DNA of 55,229 nt from the NCBI RefSeq assembly GCF_001898805.1, contig NZ_MKVJ01000017.1, forward strand, positions 400,866-456,094, in the 5' to 3' direction. Made by a program: the position numbers and the translations under genes. This document shows positions 47,304 through 55,229 of the stretch, piece after piece. Source of the DNA: Leifsonia sp. 71-9. Its GTDB lineage: Bacteria > Actinomycetota > Actinomycetes > Actinomycetales > Microbacteriaceae. Each line of letters begins with the position of its first letter. The first letter of the stretch is position 1. The notes below the pieces were generated by a model. That model worked only from the letters and a program-made list of their open reading frames with translations, searched no databases and had not been told where the DNA came from.

Positions 47304-48938
47304 TCACTTCTGCTCGCGCTGGACGAGCACGTCGTCGAGCTGGGCGATTCGGACGACGGCGTCGGGTGCTCCGCCCGGACCGACGAGGATGTTCGTGCTG
47401 CAGCTGCCGAGCGGGCGCGGCTGGCACCGATGGACGTGCTCGGCGCCCGACGGGTCGGTCACGACCACGGCGGCTGCGGTCGCGGCCTCCAGCCGCACGG
47501 TGGCATCCGCCGGGACGATCACCGTCGTCGTGTCGGACCCCTTGGCGAGGTCGATCCGGGGTGTGCCCGAGGCCGTCACCGCGTCCGTCAGGTCGATCGT
47601 TGTGTGCCCCCAGCCCTGGATGTAGGAGGCGTCGGCGGACGGCGCGAGCGTCTGATCGGCTCCGGCCACGATGGACGCTGCCGAGAAGCTCGAACGTGCA
47701 CCGCTCGGGAGGGCCGCCGTGAGCGCCGTGAGTGCGGCCAGGATGATGCCGAAGGTGATGAGGAACCCGCTGCGGCGGCGCGCGAGGCCCGCGATGAGGG
47801 CGGCGAGGCCGAACACGAGGGTGGCCGCGGCGAGGGCGGCGGTCGACGCGTAACCGGACAGGCCGGTCAGCGGGACCCAGAGGGCGGAGGCGGCGGCTCC
47901 CGCGATGACGGCGAGGCCCACGGTCAGCCAGCCCAGGGGAGCGCCGACGCGAGGGTTGGCGGCGCGGTAGGCGGCGCGACGGGCACTGGCCGCTGCATTG
48001 GCGGAGGCCGCCTGCGCGCGGATCTCGGCGGAGCGCTGCGCCTTGACCGCGCGCATGTCCTCGGCGAGGCGGGCCTTCCAGCGGGCGTGCTCCGCCTTCC
48101 ACTCGGCCTGGCGCTGCTGCCAGTCCGCGACGTCCTGCGGGCTCGCGCCCACGGTCGGAGCCGGTGGTGCGACGGGCTCGGCCGTGATGTCGAGCGGCGG
48201 CGTCGGTGCGCCGCCGTCGGTGGGCGCCTTCGGGTCGGCGCCGTCCTTCGCGTCGCCGGCCTTCTTCGTGTCCGCGTTCGTCGCGGTGGTCGTCGTCGCG
48301 CCGTCCGTTCCTGTCGCGAACGCGGCGGAGGCGGTGGGCGGCGCGGTGGGCGCGCTGTCCGTCGCCGGTGCGCTCGGCCAGGTGCCCGGCGCGGGAGGTG
48401 CAGGGCGGCTCGGCGGCGTCGCCGCACCCGGCCGCTTGTCGGCCGCGCGCACGGCGAAGACGATCAGCCCGGCGACGAGCGCCAGGACGAGGAGCGTCCA
48501 GAACACCCGTCCGACGATCTCGCCCCACCCCCAGTCGTTCCAGACGCCGCCGCCCCCGAACCAGCCGAAACCGCTCGACCAGGGCAGCAGCGAGAAGACG
48601 ACGAGCACGCCCGCCGCGACGATCGGGGCATCCACGTCGCCCTCGAAGAGACGCTGGAGGTGGATGCGGCCGTCGCGGTCGGGGAGGAGTGCCCAGGCCA
48701 GCGCGTAGAGGAGCACGACCGGGGCGCCCAGCACGGCGGCCACGACGACGATGCCGCGGACGATGAGCGGGTCGATTCCGAGGCGGTAGGCGACGCCGGC
48801 GCACACACCGCCGACCCAGCCGTCCGCGCGGACGACGCCGAGGCTGCGCATCCAGTCGAAGAAGCGGGAGCCGCGGCCCGAGAGGCCGGTGCTCGGGCCG
48901 CCGTAGGGCGGCGGCGTGGTGGAGTCGTTCTGTGACAT
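47304..48938 (-). CDS. PspC-domain multi-pass membrane protein
   Basis: A 544-residue protein. Residues about 30-90 are a PspC domain (GVVRADGWVGGVCAGVAYRLGID, then a helix ending YALAWALLPD). Two more helices and a long Ala/Pro/Thr linker lead to a coiled segment (WQQRQAEWKAEHARWKARLAEDM), four more membrane helices (about 325-425), and a C-terminal beta-rich domain with a cysteine pair (HRCQPRPLGSCSTN). PspC proteins sense or respond to envelope stress. It is divergent from a PspC-histidine kinase/LuxR pair, the usual actinobacterial arrangement, and is probably controlled by it. Confidence 0.88.
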   Translation of the reverse strand: MSQNDSTTPPPYGGPSTGLSGRGSRFFDWMRSLGVVRADGWVGGVCAGVAYRLGIDPLIVRGIVVVAAVLGAPVVLLYALAWALLPDRDGRIHLQRLFEGDVDAPIVAAGVLVVFSLLPWSSGFGWFGGGGVWNDWGWGEIVGRVFWTLLVLALVAGLIVFAVRAADKRPGAATPPSRPAPPAPGTWPSAPATDSAPTAPPTASAAFATGTDGATTTTATNADTKKAGDAKDGADPKAPTDGGAPTPPLDITAEPVAPPAPTVGASPQDVADWQQRQAEWKAEHARWKARLAEDMRAVKAQRSAEIRAQAASANAAASARRAAYRAANPRVGAPLGWLTVGLAVIAGAAASALWVPLTGLSGYASTAALAAATLVFGLAALIAGLARRRSGFLITFGIILAALTALTAALPSGARSSFSAASIVAGADQTLAPSADASYIQGWGHTTIDLTDAVTASGTPRIDLAKGSDTTTVIVPADATVRLEAATAAAVVVTDPSGAEHVHRCQPRPLGSCSTNILVGPGGAPDAVVRIAQLDDVLVQREQK

Positions 48939-48983
48939 GCTCCGATCCTGGCGCTCGGAGGCGCCCCCGCGACATGGGGTGAC

Positions 48984-49001
48984 ACCCTGAGCGGACCCTG
49001 A
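48984..49001. promoter_or_regulatory. Phased direct repeats between the PspC gene and its kinase
   Basis: ACCCTGA occurs at 48984-48990 and 48995-49001, eleven bases apart (one helical turn), in the 116-base region between the divergent PspC genes. A NarL/LuxR-type response regulator, such as the one encoded at 50257, could bind here and set both promoters. Confidence 0.45.
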
Positions 49002-49054
49002 TTCCCCTGCCCGCGGGCTGTCCGGGTGGCTCCGGGTCTGCTTGGATTCTGAAC

Positions 49055-50260
49055 ATGACCCCCACCGTGCCTGCCGCCAGGCCGCCGATCGCCCGGCCGC
49101 CGCTGGCGCGTCCGCGCGACTGCGTGTTCGGCGGCGTGTGCCAGGCGCTCGCGGATCACCTCGGGTGGCCGGTCGCCGCGGTGCGGTGGATCTTCGTCGG
49201 CACGACGTTCCTCGCCGGCGCGGGCGTCCTCTTCTATCTCTGGTTGTGGGCACTGGTCCCCCTCCGCGCTGCAGACGGCGACGAGCCCGCGCAGCGCGTG
49301 CATCGCCGGATCAACATCCCCTGGTTCTTCGGAGTCACCGGTGCGGGGGCCGGTCTCGTGTCGATCGTGCTGGTCGCGACGGGCGCGCTGGGCTCGGCCA
49401 TCGGCCTCCTCTTCCTCTCGATCGTCCTGCTCGTCGCCGCGGTGGCCTGGGACCAGCTGGTCGAGGACGACAGCCTGCTGCCCACCCCGTTGTCGACGAC
49501 GGCGTTCCGCATCGCCGCGGGCGCGTTCCTCGTGGTCGTCGCGCTCGTGCTCAGCGTGCTCCAGAACGCGCACGGGTCGGGGCCGCTGTGGATCGGGATC
49601 ATCGCCGCCACCTTCGCCGGTGCGGCCGTGCTGGTCGCGCCCTGGGCGCTCCGGCTCTGGCGTGAGCTGATCTCGGAGCGCACGGCGCGGATCAAGGAGG
49701 AGCAGCGCGCGGAGATGGCGGCGCACCTCCACGACTCGGTGCTGCAGACGCTCGCCCTCATCCAGAACCGCGCCGGGGCGTCGAGCGAGGTCGGTCGCAT
49801 CGCCCGGGCCCAGGAGCGGGAACTGCGCGACTGGCTGTACGCGGACGCCGCCCACGCGGCGGAACGGGAGGATGCGGACCTGGCGGGCGAACTGCGGGAG
49901 GTCGCCGCCGCGCTCGAGGTCGACCACGCCGTGCACTTCGACATCGTGTCGGTCGGCGAGCCGGTCCGGAACGCGCCGGCAGAACTCGGCGCGGCCTCCC
50001 GGGAGGCCATGCTGAACGCCGCGCGCCACGCCGGCGGCGAGGTGTCCGTGTACATCGAGAACGGGGCCGGCTCCGCCGACGTCTTCGTGCGCGACCGCGG
50101 TGCAGGCTTCGACGTCCACGCCCTGCCCGAAGGCCGGCTCGGTGTGCGGGAGTCCATCATCGGCCGGATGCGCCGCGCCGGCGGCACGGCCACCGTCAGC
50201 TCTCGGCCCACCGGCACCGAGGTCCACCTGAGCATCGAGTTCGCGAGCGAGGCACCATGA
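49055..50260 (+). CDS. PspC-domain sensor histidine kinase
   Basis: A 401-residue membrane kinase. A PspC domain opens the protein (CVFGGVCQALADHLGW near residues 24-39, then LFYLWLWALVPL), followed by four more membrane helices up to about residue 215. The phosphorylated His is in AAHLHDSVLQTLALIQ (NarL-type HisKA_3, near 230), and a short HATPase domain follows (REAMLNAARHAGG, VFVRDRGAGFD, GVRESIIGRMRRAGG). It phosphorylates the LuxR-type regulator encoded next, whose start overlaps it (ATGA). Envelope-stress sensing is inferred from the PspC domain. Confidence 0.9.
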   Translation: MTPTVPAARPPIARPPLARPRDCVFGGVCQALADHLGWPVAAVRWIFVGTTFLAGAGVLFYLWLWALVPLRAADGDEPAQRVHRRINIPWFFGVTGAGAGLVSIVLVATGALGSAIGLLFLSIVLLVAAVAWDQLVEDDSLLPTPLSTTAFRIAAGAFLVVVALVLSVLQNAHGSGPLWIGIIAATFAGAAVLVAPWALRLWRELISERTARIKEEQRAEMAAHLHDSVLQTLALIQNRAGASSEVGRIARAQERELRDWLYADAAHAAEREDADLAGELREVAAALEVDHAVHFDIVSVGEPVRNAPAELGAASREAMLNAARHAGGEVSVYIENGAGSADVFVRDRGAGFDVHALPEGRLGVRESIIGRMRRAGGTATVSSRPTGTEVHLSIEFASEAP

Positions 50261-50955
50261 CAGACAACACCGACACCGCCCCCTCCGCCGGGGAGGCCGA
50301 CGCGGGACGCATCACCGTGGTGATCGTCGACGACCACTCCATCTTCCGCTCCGGCTTGCGCGCCGACCTCGACGACCGCCTCGAGGTGCTCGCCGAGGCG
50401 GCGGATGTCGATGCCGCCGTCGAGGCGATCGTGCGCACGCAGCCGGCGGTCGTGCTCCTCGATGTGCACCTCCCGGGCGGTGCCGGAGGCGGTGGCGCGG
50501 AGGTCCTGCGCCGCACCGTCTCCGAATGCCCGCACACCCGCTTCCTCGCCCTGAGCGTCTCGGACGCCGCCGAGGACGTCGTCGGCGTCATCCGCGCCGG
50601 TGCCCGCGGCTACCTCACCAAGGGCAGCTCGGGCGGTCAGGTGAGCGACGCGGTGGTCGCCGTGGCGGGAGGAGACGCGGTGTTCTCGCCCAAGCTCGCG
50701 GGGTTCGTGCTCGACGCCTTCGGCGCCGCGGCCGGCGAGCAGGCGGAGAACACCGACGAACTCGACCGTCTCTCGGCTCGCGAGCGCGAGGTGATGCGGC
50801 TGATCGCGCGCGGCTACGCGTACAAGGAGGTCGCGGCCGAGCTGTTCATCTCCATCAAGACGGTGGAGACCCACGTCTCGGCGGTGCTCCGCAAGCTCCA
50901 GCTCTCGTCGCGGCACGAGCTGACGGCGTGGGCGTTGGAACGCAAGCTGCTGTAG
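50257..50955 (+). CDS. LuxR/NarL-family response regulator
   Basis: A 232-residue two-domain regulator. The receiver domain has VVIVDDHSIFRSGLRADL (acidic pair at residues about 24-25), the phospho-acceptor Asp in VVLLDVHLPGG (near 69) and Lys in YLTKGSS. The C-terminal LuxR HTH is clear: LDRLSAREREVMRLIARGYAYKEVAAELFISIKTVETHVSAVLRKL. It is the partner of the PspC histidine kinase and probably binds the divergent PspC promoter region upstream of the kinase gene. Confidence 0.93.
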   Translation: MTDNTDTAPSAGEADAGRITVVIVDDHSIFRSGLRADLDDRLEVLAEAADVDAAVEAIVRTQPAVVLLDVHLPGGAGGGGAEVLRRTVSECPHTRFLALSVSDAAEDVVGVIRAGARGYLTKGSSGGQVSDAVVAVAGGDAVFSPKLAGFVLDAFGAAAGEQAENTDELDRLSAREREVMRLIARGYAYKEVAAELFISIKTVETHVSAVLRKLQLSSRHELTAWALERKLL

Positions 50956-50960
50956 ACGCG

Positions 50961-51854
50961 TCATCCGTCCCCTCCTCGATGGACGGCGCGGTCGAGGATC
51001 GCCCGCACCCGGCGAGCGAGACCCGGATCGGCCAGATCGTCCGGTCCGAGCTCCACGATGGTCCAGCCGTCGGCCTGAAGGTCGAGGCGGCGGCGCAGGT
51101 CGCGACGGTACTGCTCGCGCTCCCGGTGGTGGTCGCCCTGGTACTCGAGGATCACCCGGCGCTCCGGGAACACGAGGTCCCCGCGGTAGTCGCTGCCGCT
51201 CGCCGTCCGGATGGGCAGATTCGATGCGAACCCGAGTACGCCACCGCTCGCGAGCCGGAAGCGGAGGCGGGACTCCTGCGGCGACTCGGCCCGGGGGTCC
51301 AGGAGGGCGAAGGCCTGCAGCAGGTCCGGCAGGCCGCGTCGGATCACCGAACGGTCCAGTGCACCGCGCAGCTCGCGGAGGCGGTCGCGGCCCGTGCAGC
51401 GTCGCGCGACCGCGTCGCCGACGACCACCAGCTCCTCGACCGTGACGATCCCGGCGAGCTCGCACCAGGCGCGCGGCAGGGAGCTCAGCGGCAGGCCGTC
51501 CTCGACGATCACGTCCCCGAACGACACTCTGACCGAGTGCCCGCGGATCCCGGGCCTGCGCGGAGCGCGTGCCGGCGCGGGGACGGACACGTGCAGGCCC
51601 GACGGGAGCCGGGCGAGGGGGAGTCCGTGGAGGGCGGCGGCCGTCGGTCCCGAGAAGAACGCGCCGGGAGGAGCGACGGCCAGATAGGCCCTGCACCAGT
51701 CGTCGAGCCGGCTGGGCGTCTCCGTCGCCACCACCCCGTGGAACGGCCGGCGGACGGTCGGCCCGCGCAGGCGTTTCTCGGTGTGGCCGAGCGCTCGCGC
51801 CTCCCGCACGGCGAGGGGCTGGCGTCCGAGCTGGAGGGCGAGTGCGCTGTTCAT
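50961..51854 (-). CDS. DUF559-type endonuclease-fold protein with AbiEi-like N-terminus
   Basis: A 297-residue protein. Residues about 1-120 look like the AbiEi/transcriptional-regulator-like N-terminal module (ALHGLPLARLPSGLHVSV, THR-like HSVRVSFGD, PRAWCELAGIVTVEELVVVGDAV). The C-terminal about 110 residues are a DUF559/Vsr-like restriction-endonuclease fold (YRGDLVFPERRVILEYQGDHHREREQYRRDLRRRLDLQADGW), with the D...ExQ catalytic pattern. Many actinobacteria carry such proteins singly; a real nuclease or toxin role is unproven. ATG at 51854 or GTG at 51863 may start it. Confidence 0.75.
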   Translation of the reverse strand: MNSALALQLGRQPLAVREARALGHTEKRLRGPTVRRPFHGVVATETPSRLDDWCRAYLAVAPPGAFFSGPTAAALHGLPLARLPSGLHVSVPAPARAPRRPGIRGHSVRVSFGDVIVEDGLPLSSLPRAWCELAGIVTVEELVVVGDAVARRCTGRDRLRELRGALDRSVIRRGLPDLLQAFALLDPRAESPQESRLRFRLASGGVLGFASNLPIRTASGSDYRGDLVFPERRVILEYQGDHHREREQYRRDLRRRLDLQADGWTIVELGPDDLADPGLARRVRAILDRAVHRGGDG

Positions 51855-52217
51855 GCGCCTCACTCTGCCGCGCCGGCACCCGCCCGATCCGGTTGTCCAC
51901 AGGCCGGATTCGTTCCCATCCGCCGAGACGTCGCAAGCCGCCCCGTCGAAGCGTGAGTGGTCGCGGAAAAGGGCGTGTCACGACGGTTCACCGCCGCGGG
52001 GCAGCGCGTTTTGCGCAGGTGGTGCAGCGTCCCGTACACTGGACGCGGTGGTTGAATCTGCCAAGCTTTTCTGCGCCTTTTTTCGGTGACGGCGACGGCA
52101 GTCATGCCGAGCTGTGATCAGGCATTCGGAGCACATTCGGATGCGTGATCGGCTAGCCTTGACCGAGGCTAGGTTTGTCTCAGGACGTGCGGAGCGCTTC
52201 GCGGGTTCGTCTTCCCT
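51855..52217. other. Leader region of tRNA-Trp with a possible leaderless mini-ORF
   Basis: A promoter-like pair, TTGCGC (about 52011-52016) and TACACT (52035-52040), lies 177 bases before the tRNA. Eight bases after TACACT begins a 13-codon frame (52048-52089). A hairpin CTAGCCT-N6-AGGCTAG (52153-52172) precedes GTTTGTCT and could end a short transcript before the tRNA. No other gene is seen. Confidence 0.5.
52048..52089 (+). CDS. Possible 13-codon leaderless leader peptide
   Basis: GTG at 52048 begins seven bases after a TACACT -10 box, so the codon would be the first of the transcript. The peptide is VVESAKLFCAFFR and stops at TGA 52087-52089. A stem-loop at 52153-52172 follows. The arrangement resembles an attenuation leader ahead of tRNA-Trp and secE-nusG, but it could be chance. 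Confidence 0.3.
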   Translation: MVESAKLFCAFFR

Positions 52218-52290
<73 letters not shown>

Positions 52291-52332
52291 CAAGTCGACA
52301 TTCCGATGTCGGCCCACGAAAGGTGTAACGAG

Positions 52333-52605
52333 GTGGCCCGAAAAGTTATCGACGAGCCGAGTGAGGACATCGTCGCCAACGCGAAGAAGGATCGCGCTGC
52401 GAAGCGCAACCCCTTCGCGCGCATCGCGCTGTTCATCCGCCAGGTCATCGGCGAGCTCAAGAAGGTCGTCACGCCGACCCGCAAGGAACTCCTGAGCTAC
52501 ACGGGGGTCGTGCTCGTCTTCGTGGTGATCATGATGGCGCTCGTGTCCCTCCTCGACTGGCTGTTCAGCCTGGGCGTCGTCTGGGTCTTCGGCAACCCCA
52601 CCTAG
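52333..52605 (+). CDS. secE: Preprotein translocase subunit SecE
   Basis: A 90-residue single-span SecE, part of the SecYEG channel. The conserved amphipathic helix RIALFIRQVIGELKKVVTPTRKELL leads into the membrane helix YTGVVLVFVVIMMALVSLLDWLF. GTG at 52333 follows AAAGG by nine bases and gives a normal length; an in-frame ATG at 52306 would add nine unlikely residues. It is followed by nusG, as expected. Confidence 0.93.
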   Translation: MARKVIDEPSEDIVANAKKDRAAKRNPFARIALFIRQVIGELKKVVTPTRKELLSYTGVVLVFVVIMMALVSLLDWLFSLGVVWVFGNPT

Positions 52606-52678
52606 AGCGGACGACTCCCGCTCGAGTGGAAAGCTCGGCCGGACCACCGGCCACCCCGACAGAAATGGAATGAATTCA

Positions 52679-53599
52679 GTGTCTGAGACGAATCGCGACG
52701 ACGTGGACTGGGCCACCGCTGCCGAGCAGTCCTCCGAGGACGACGAGGCGCAGACCGGCAACGTGCTGGAGCACGACGAGGACTCGTCCGACGCCGCCGA
52801 GCACGAAGCGCTGCACGTCGTGTCCGAGGACGGCACCCAGATCGATCTGGACGCCGTGCTGGACGCGATGGCGGAGGCCGTCGACCCCGAGGCCGACCAC
52901 GCCGTCGACGAGGCCCTCGAGGTCCACGACGACGAGGAGGCCGAGGCCGCCCAGGAGGCCGTCGAGGACGAAGAAGAGGTCGCCACCGACCCCTACGAGG
53001 AGTTCCGCACCGAGCTCCGCGGCAAGATCGGCAAGTGGTACGTCATCCACTCCTACGCCGGCTTCGAGCGCCGGGTGAAGTCCAACATCGAGAACCGCAT
53101 GGTCTCGCTGAACATGGAGGACTACATCTACGAGGTCCAGGTCCCGATGGAGGACGTGGTCGAGATCAAGAACGGCCAGCGCAAGATGGTCAACCGCGTG
53201 CGCATCCCGGGCTACGTGCTCGTGCGCATGGACCTCAACGAGGACAGCTGGTCGGTCGTCCGCCACACGCCGGGTGTCACCGGCTTCGTCGGCAACGCGC
53301 ACAACCCGACGCCGCTGCGCTTCGAGGAGGCCTTCTCGATGCTGAAGAGCCTCGTCCAGATCGAGGCCGCGCCGGTCAAGGGCGCCGCCAAGGGTCAGAA
53401 GGCCACCGCCCGGGTCATCCCGGCCGAGGTGGACTTCGAGATCGGCGAGACCATCACGATCAAGGAAGGCTCGTTCGCGGGCCTGCCCGGATCGATCAGC
53501 GAGATCAAGCCGGAGAGCGGCAAGCTCACCGTGCTGGTGTCGCTCTTCGAGCGCGAGACGCCGGTCGAGCTCAGCTTCGACCAGGTCACGAAGCTCTGA
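52679..53599 (+). CDS. nusG: Transcription termination/antitermination protein NusG
   Basis: A 306-residue NusG with a long acidic N-terminal extension (residues about 1-100, rich in Asp, Glu and Ala) that is typical of actinobacteria. The NGN domain begins KWYVIHSYAGFERRVKSNIENRM and includes IPGYVLVRMDLNEDSW and VRHTPGVTGFVG; the KOW domain is FEIGETITIKEGSFAGLPGSISEI. It binds RNA polymerase and couples it to Rho or ribosomes. Start is GTG at 52679 or ATG at 52670; the former gives the usual SETNRDD-like beginning. Confidence 0.94.
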   Translation: MSETNRDDVDWATAAEQSSEDDEAQTGNVLEHDEDSSDAAEHEALHVVSEDGTQIDLDAVLDAMAEAVDPEADHAVDEALEVHDDEEAEAAQEAVEDEEEVATDPYEEFRTELRGKIGKWYVIHSYAGFERRVKSNIENRMVSLNMEDYIYEVQVPMEDVVEIKNGQRKMVNRVRIPGYVLVRMDLNEDSWSVVRHTPGVTGFVGNAHNPTPLRFEEAFSMLKSLVQIEAAPVKGAAKGQKATARVIPAEVDFEIGETITIKEGSFAGLPGSISEIKPESGKLTVLVSLFERETPVELSFDQVTKL

Positions 53600-53623
53600 C
53601 CCCCTAGTTTTCAGATCACCGGG

Positions 53624-53677
53624 TCTCGGAAGGGCCGAGAAACCGGGAGAGCGGCACGGAGCGATCCAACGCCGCTC
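53624..53677 (+). promoter_or_regulatory. Two hairpins in the rplK leader
   Basis: TCTCGG-N5-CCGAGA (53624-53640) and GAGCGGC-N15-GCCGCTC (53649-53677) lie between nusG and rplK. They may be RNA elements of the ribosomal-protein leader, possibly for L1 or L11 autoregulation, but neither matches a known site that I can confirm. Confidence 0.4.
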
Positions 53678-53700
53678 GAATACACAAAGAAGGAAGAGAC

Positions 53701-54132
53701 ATGGCACCGAAGAAGAAGGTCACCGGTCTGATCAAGCTTCAGATCAACGCCGGCGCTGCCAACCCGGCCCCGCCGATCGGCCCGGCCCTGGGTCAGCACG
53801 GCGTGAACATCATGGAGTTCTGCAAGGCGTACAACGCCGCGACCGAGTCGCAGCGCGGCAACGTCATCCCGGTCGAGATCACCGTCTACGAGGACCGTTC
53901 GTTCACGTTCGTCCTGAAGACCCCGCCGGCTGCGGAGCTCATCAAGAAGGCGGCCGGCGTCGCCAAGGGCTCGGGTGTCCCGCACACCAACAAGGTCGGC
54001 AAGCTGACCCAGGAGCAGGTCCGCGGCATCGCCGAGCAGAAGATGGTCGACCTCAACGCGAACGACATCGACGCCGCGTCGAAGATCATCGCCGGCACCG
54101 CCCGTTCGATGGGCATCACCGTCGAGGCGTAA
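53701..54132 (+). CDS. rplK: 50S ribosomal protein L11
   Basis: A 143-residue ribosomal protein of the GTPase-associated centre. It begins [41 protein letters not shown], the L11 signature with conserved prolines, and ends with the 23S rRNA-binding domain ([38 protein letters not shown]). AAGGAAG precedes the ATG. It is co-transcribed with rplA. Confidence 0.98.
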   Translation: MAPKKKVTGLIKLQINAGAANPAPPIGPALGQHGVNIMEFCKAYNAATESQRGNVIPVEITVYEDRSFTFVLKTPPAAELIKKAAGVAKGSGVPHTNKVGKLTQEQVRGIAEQKMVDLNANDIDAASKIIAGTARSMGITVEA

Positions 54133-54223
54133 GCCCCGACCGCCCTCACACACCCTCCGCCGCAAGGCATCACAGTGGCAGAGCCGGCCAGGCTCGCACC
54201 ACATTCTCGTTAGGAGAAAACTC

Positions 54224-54913
54224 ATGGCACAGAAGTCCAAGGCCTACCGGGCCGCCGCCGAGAAGATCGAAGACGGCAAGTTCTACACCCCGACCGAGGC
54301 CGTCGCGCTCGCGAAGGAGACCGGTTCCGCCAAGTTCAACTCGACCGTCGAGGTCGCGCTGAAGCTCGGTGTCGACCCGCGCAAGGCGGACCAGATGGTT
54401 CGCGGTACCGTCATCCTTCCTCACGGCACCGGCAAGACCGCGCGCGTCATCGTCTTCGCGACCGGCCCTGCGGCCGAGGCGGCCATCGCGGCCGGCGCGG
54501 ACGAGGTCGGCGGCTCCGAGCTGATCGAGAAGGTCGCCGGCGGCTGGACCGATTTCGACTCCGCCGTCTCCACCCCGGAGCTCATGGGCCAGGTCGGTCG
54601 TCTCGGAAAGGTGCTCGGCCCGCGTGGCCTCATGCCCAACCCGAAGACCGGCACGGTCACCCCGGACGTGGCGAAGGCCGTCTCCGACATCAAGGGCGGA
54701 AAGATCGAGTTCCGCGTCGACAAGCACTCCAACGTCCACTTCGTGGTCGGCAAGGCGGGCTTCACGCAGGAGCAGCTCGACGACAACATCAAGACCGCGC
54801 TCGAGGAGATCGTGCGTCTGAAGCCGTCGGCCGCCAAGGGCCGTTACATCCAGAAGGGCGCCGTGTCGACCACGTTCGGCCCCGGCATCCCGCTGGACGT
54901 CAACGCGATCTGA
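54224..54913 (+). CDS. rplA: 50S ribosomal protein L1
   Basis: A 229-residue L1, binding 23S rRNA at the E-site stalk and in many bacteria repressing its own operon. It begins [15 protein letters not shown], contains [26 protein letters not shown] and the signature [22 protein letters not shown], and ends [21 protein letters not shown] precedes the ATG. A long hairpin follows its stop. Confidence 0.98.
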   Translation: MAQKSKAYRAAAEKIEDGKFYTPTEAVALAKETGSAKFNSTVEVALKLGVDPRKADQMVRGTVILPHGTGKTARVIVFATGPAAEAAIAAGADEVGGSELIEKVAGGWTDFDSAVSTPELMGQVGRLGKVLGPRGLMPNPKTGTVTPDVAKAVSDIKGGKIEFRVDKHSNVHFVVGKAGFTQEQLDDNIKTALEEIVRLKPSAAKGRYIQKGAVSTTFGPGIPLDVNAI

Positions 54914-54930
54914 TCGTCTCGCAGACACTC

Positions 54931-54970
54931 GAAGGGGTCGTCACCGGCAGCAGCCGGTGACGACCCCTTC
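54931..54970 (+). terminator. 18-bp perfect hairpin after rplA
   Basis: Two 18-base arms (54931-54948 and 54953-54970) beginning GAAGGGGTCG pair perfectly around loop AGCA. No T-run follows, but the position 17 bases after the stop and the stem strength make it the likely end of the secE-rplA transcript. Confidence 0.8.
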
Positions 54971-55050
54971 GGCGTTGCTGGGGCGGTCGCGGAGATTCTG
55001 AGAGAACGTACACACTCGTCAAGGATCGCGACAGACCCGTCTACCCCCTC

Positions 55051-55080
55051 TTGTGTGGCAGAACGACGGGGGTTTACGCT
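55051..55080 (+). promoter_or_regulatory. Candidate promoter of the last gene
   Basis: TTGTGT (55051-55056) and TACGCT (55075-55080) with an 18-base spacer, 65 bases before the ATG at 55145. The region 54971-55144 also has a G/C palindromic run near 55090-55105. Confidence 0.4.
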
Positions 55081-55144
55081 CGCTCTGGCGCGCGCCGCGC
55101 GCCGACTCGATGTCGAGTCCGTCCGAGTGAAGGATGACGTTTCC

Positions 55145-55229
55145 ATGACTCCTCGCACCACACGATCCCTCCACAAGAGGGTCGTCGGAATCATCGCCAC
55201 CGTGGCCGCCACGGTGGCTTTGTCATTGG
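55145..55229 (+). CDS. Start of a secreted protein, cut by the window end
   Basis: Only the first 28 codons are present. They read as a signal peptide: a basic start (MTPRTTRSLHKR) followed by a hydrophobic core VVGIIATVAATVALSL. AAGGA lies ten bases before the ATG. The protein would be exported, perhaps a binding lipoprotein or cell-wall protein; the identity cannot be told from this fragment. Confidence 0.6.
   Translation, partial: MTPRTTRSLHKRVVGIIATVAATVALSL

Overview
The window is high-GC DNA from an actinomycete, most likely the family Microbacteriaceae (Leifsonia-like). The reasons are strong G/C third positions, frequent ATGA/GTGA gene overlaps, leaderless starts behind TANNNT -10 boxes, a fused permease-ATPase peptide-type transporter, and the actinobacterial core order of two MaoC-fold dehydratases, murB, tRNA-Trp, secE, nusG, rplK, rplA.

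Layout. 1-7.6 kb: a plus-strand operon for sialic acid uptake and breakdown (ABC permease, permease-ATPase fusion, ATPase, nanA, nanK-like ROK kinase, nanE, DUF4862). 7.7-10.5 kb: two small genes, then a minus-strand wecB and an exosortase-like gene preceded by a 75-residue membrane peptide. 10.9-19.3 kb: assorted regulators, efflux and enzymes (quinone-reductase-like protein, epimerase/hydrolase/DUF4097 cluster with a divergent two-HTH regulator, MFS/TetR divergent pair, CGNR/EamA divergent pair). 19.4-33.1 kb: a 13-gene minus-strand operon headed by a GntR regulator. It encodes a BMP-type nucleoside ABC transporter, isochorismatase, PfkB kinase, nucleoside phosphorylase and SIS protein, followed without a break by two aldehyde dehydrogenases, a CoA transferase and a glutaryl-CoA-dehydrogenase-like enzyme.

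33.3-39.8 kb is a visibly A/T-richer accessory island. It holds a SIR2-like (DUF4917-type) protein and, divergently, a four-gene operon: a MazG-like nucleotide pyrophosphohydrolase; a fusion of an ImmA/IrrE metalloprotease with a macro domain; a fusion of a P-loop nucleotide kinase with an adenylosuccinate-synthetase-like domain whose catalytic Asp is replaced by Ser, as I recall for phage PurZ; and a DUF7002-type protein that looks like a DarT-fold ADP-ribosyltransferase. I read this as a candidate nucleotide/ADP-ribose-based conflict or defence system and as the most interesting part of the window. Just beyond it, at 39.8 kb, is a 27-codon gene with a strong promoter, two palindromes, a clear Shine-Dalgarno sequence and a textbook terminator.

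40.0-55.2 kb returns to core sequence: two MaoC-fold proteins, murB, a Gly/Asp-rich repeat protein, a RecQ with a phosphoribosyltransferase-like tail, an ABC-2 exporter, PspC proteins with a divergent PspC-histidine kinase/LuxR two-component system, a DUF559-type protein, tRNA-Trp, secE, nusG, rplK, rplA, and the first codons of a secreted protein cut by the window end. No CRISPR array, insertion sequence, integrase or rRNA was seen.
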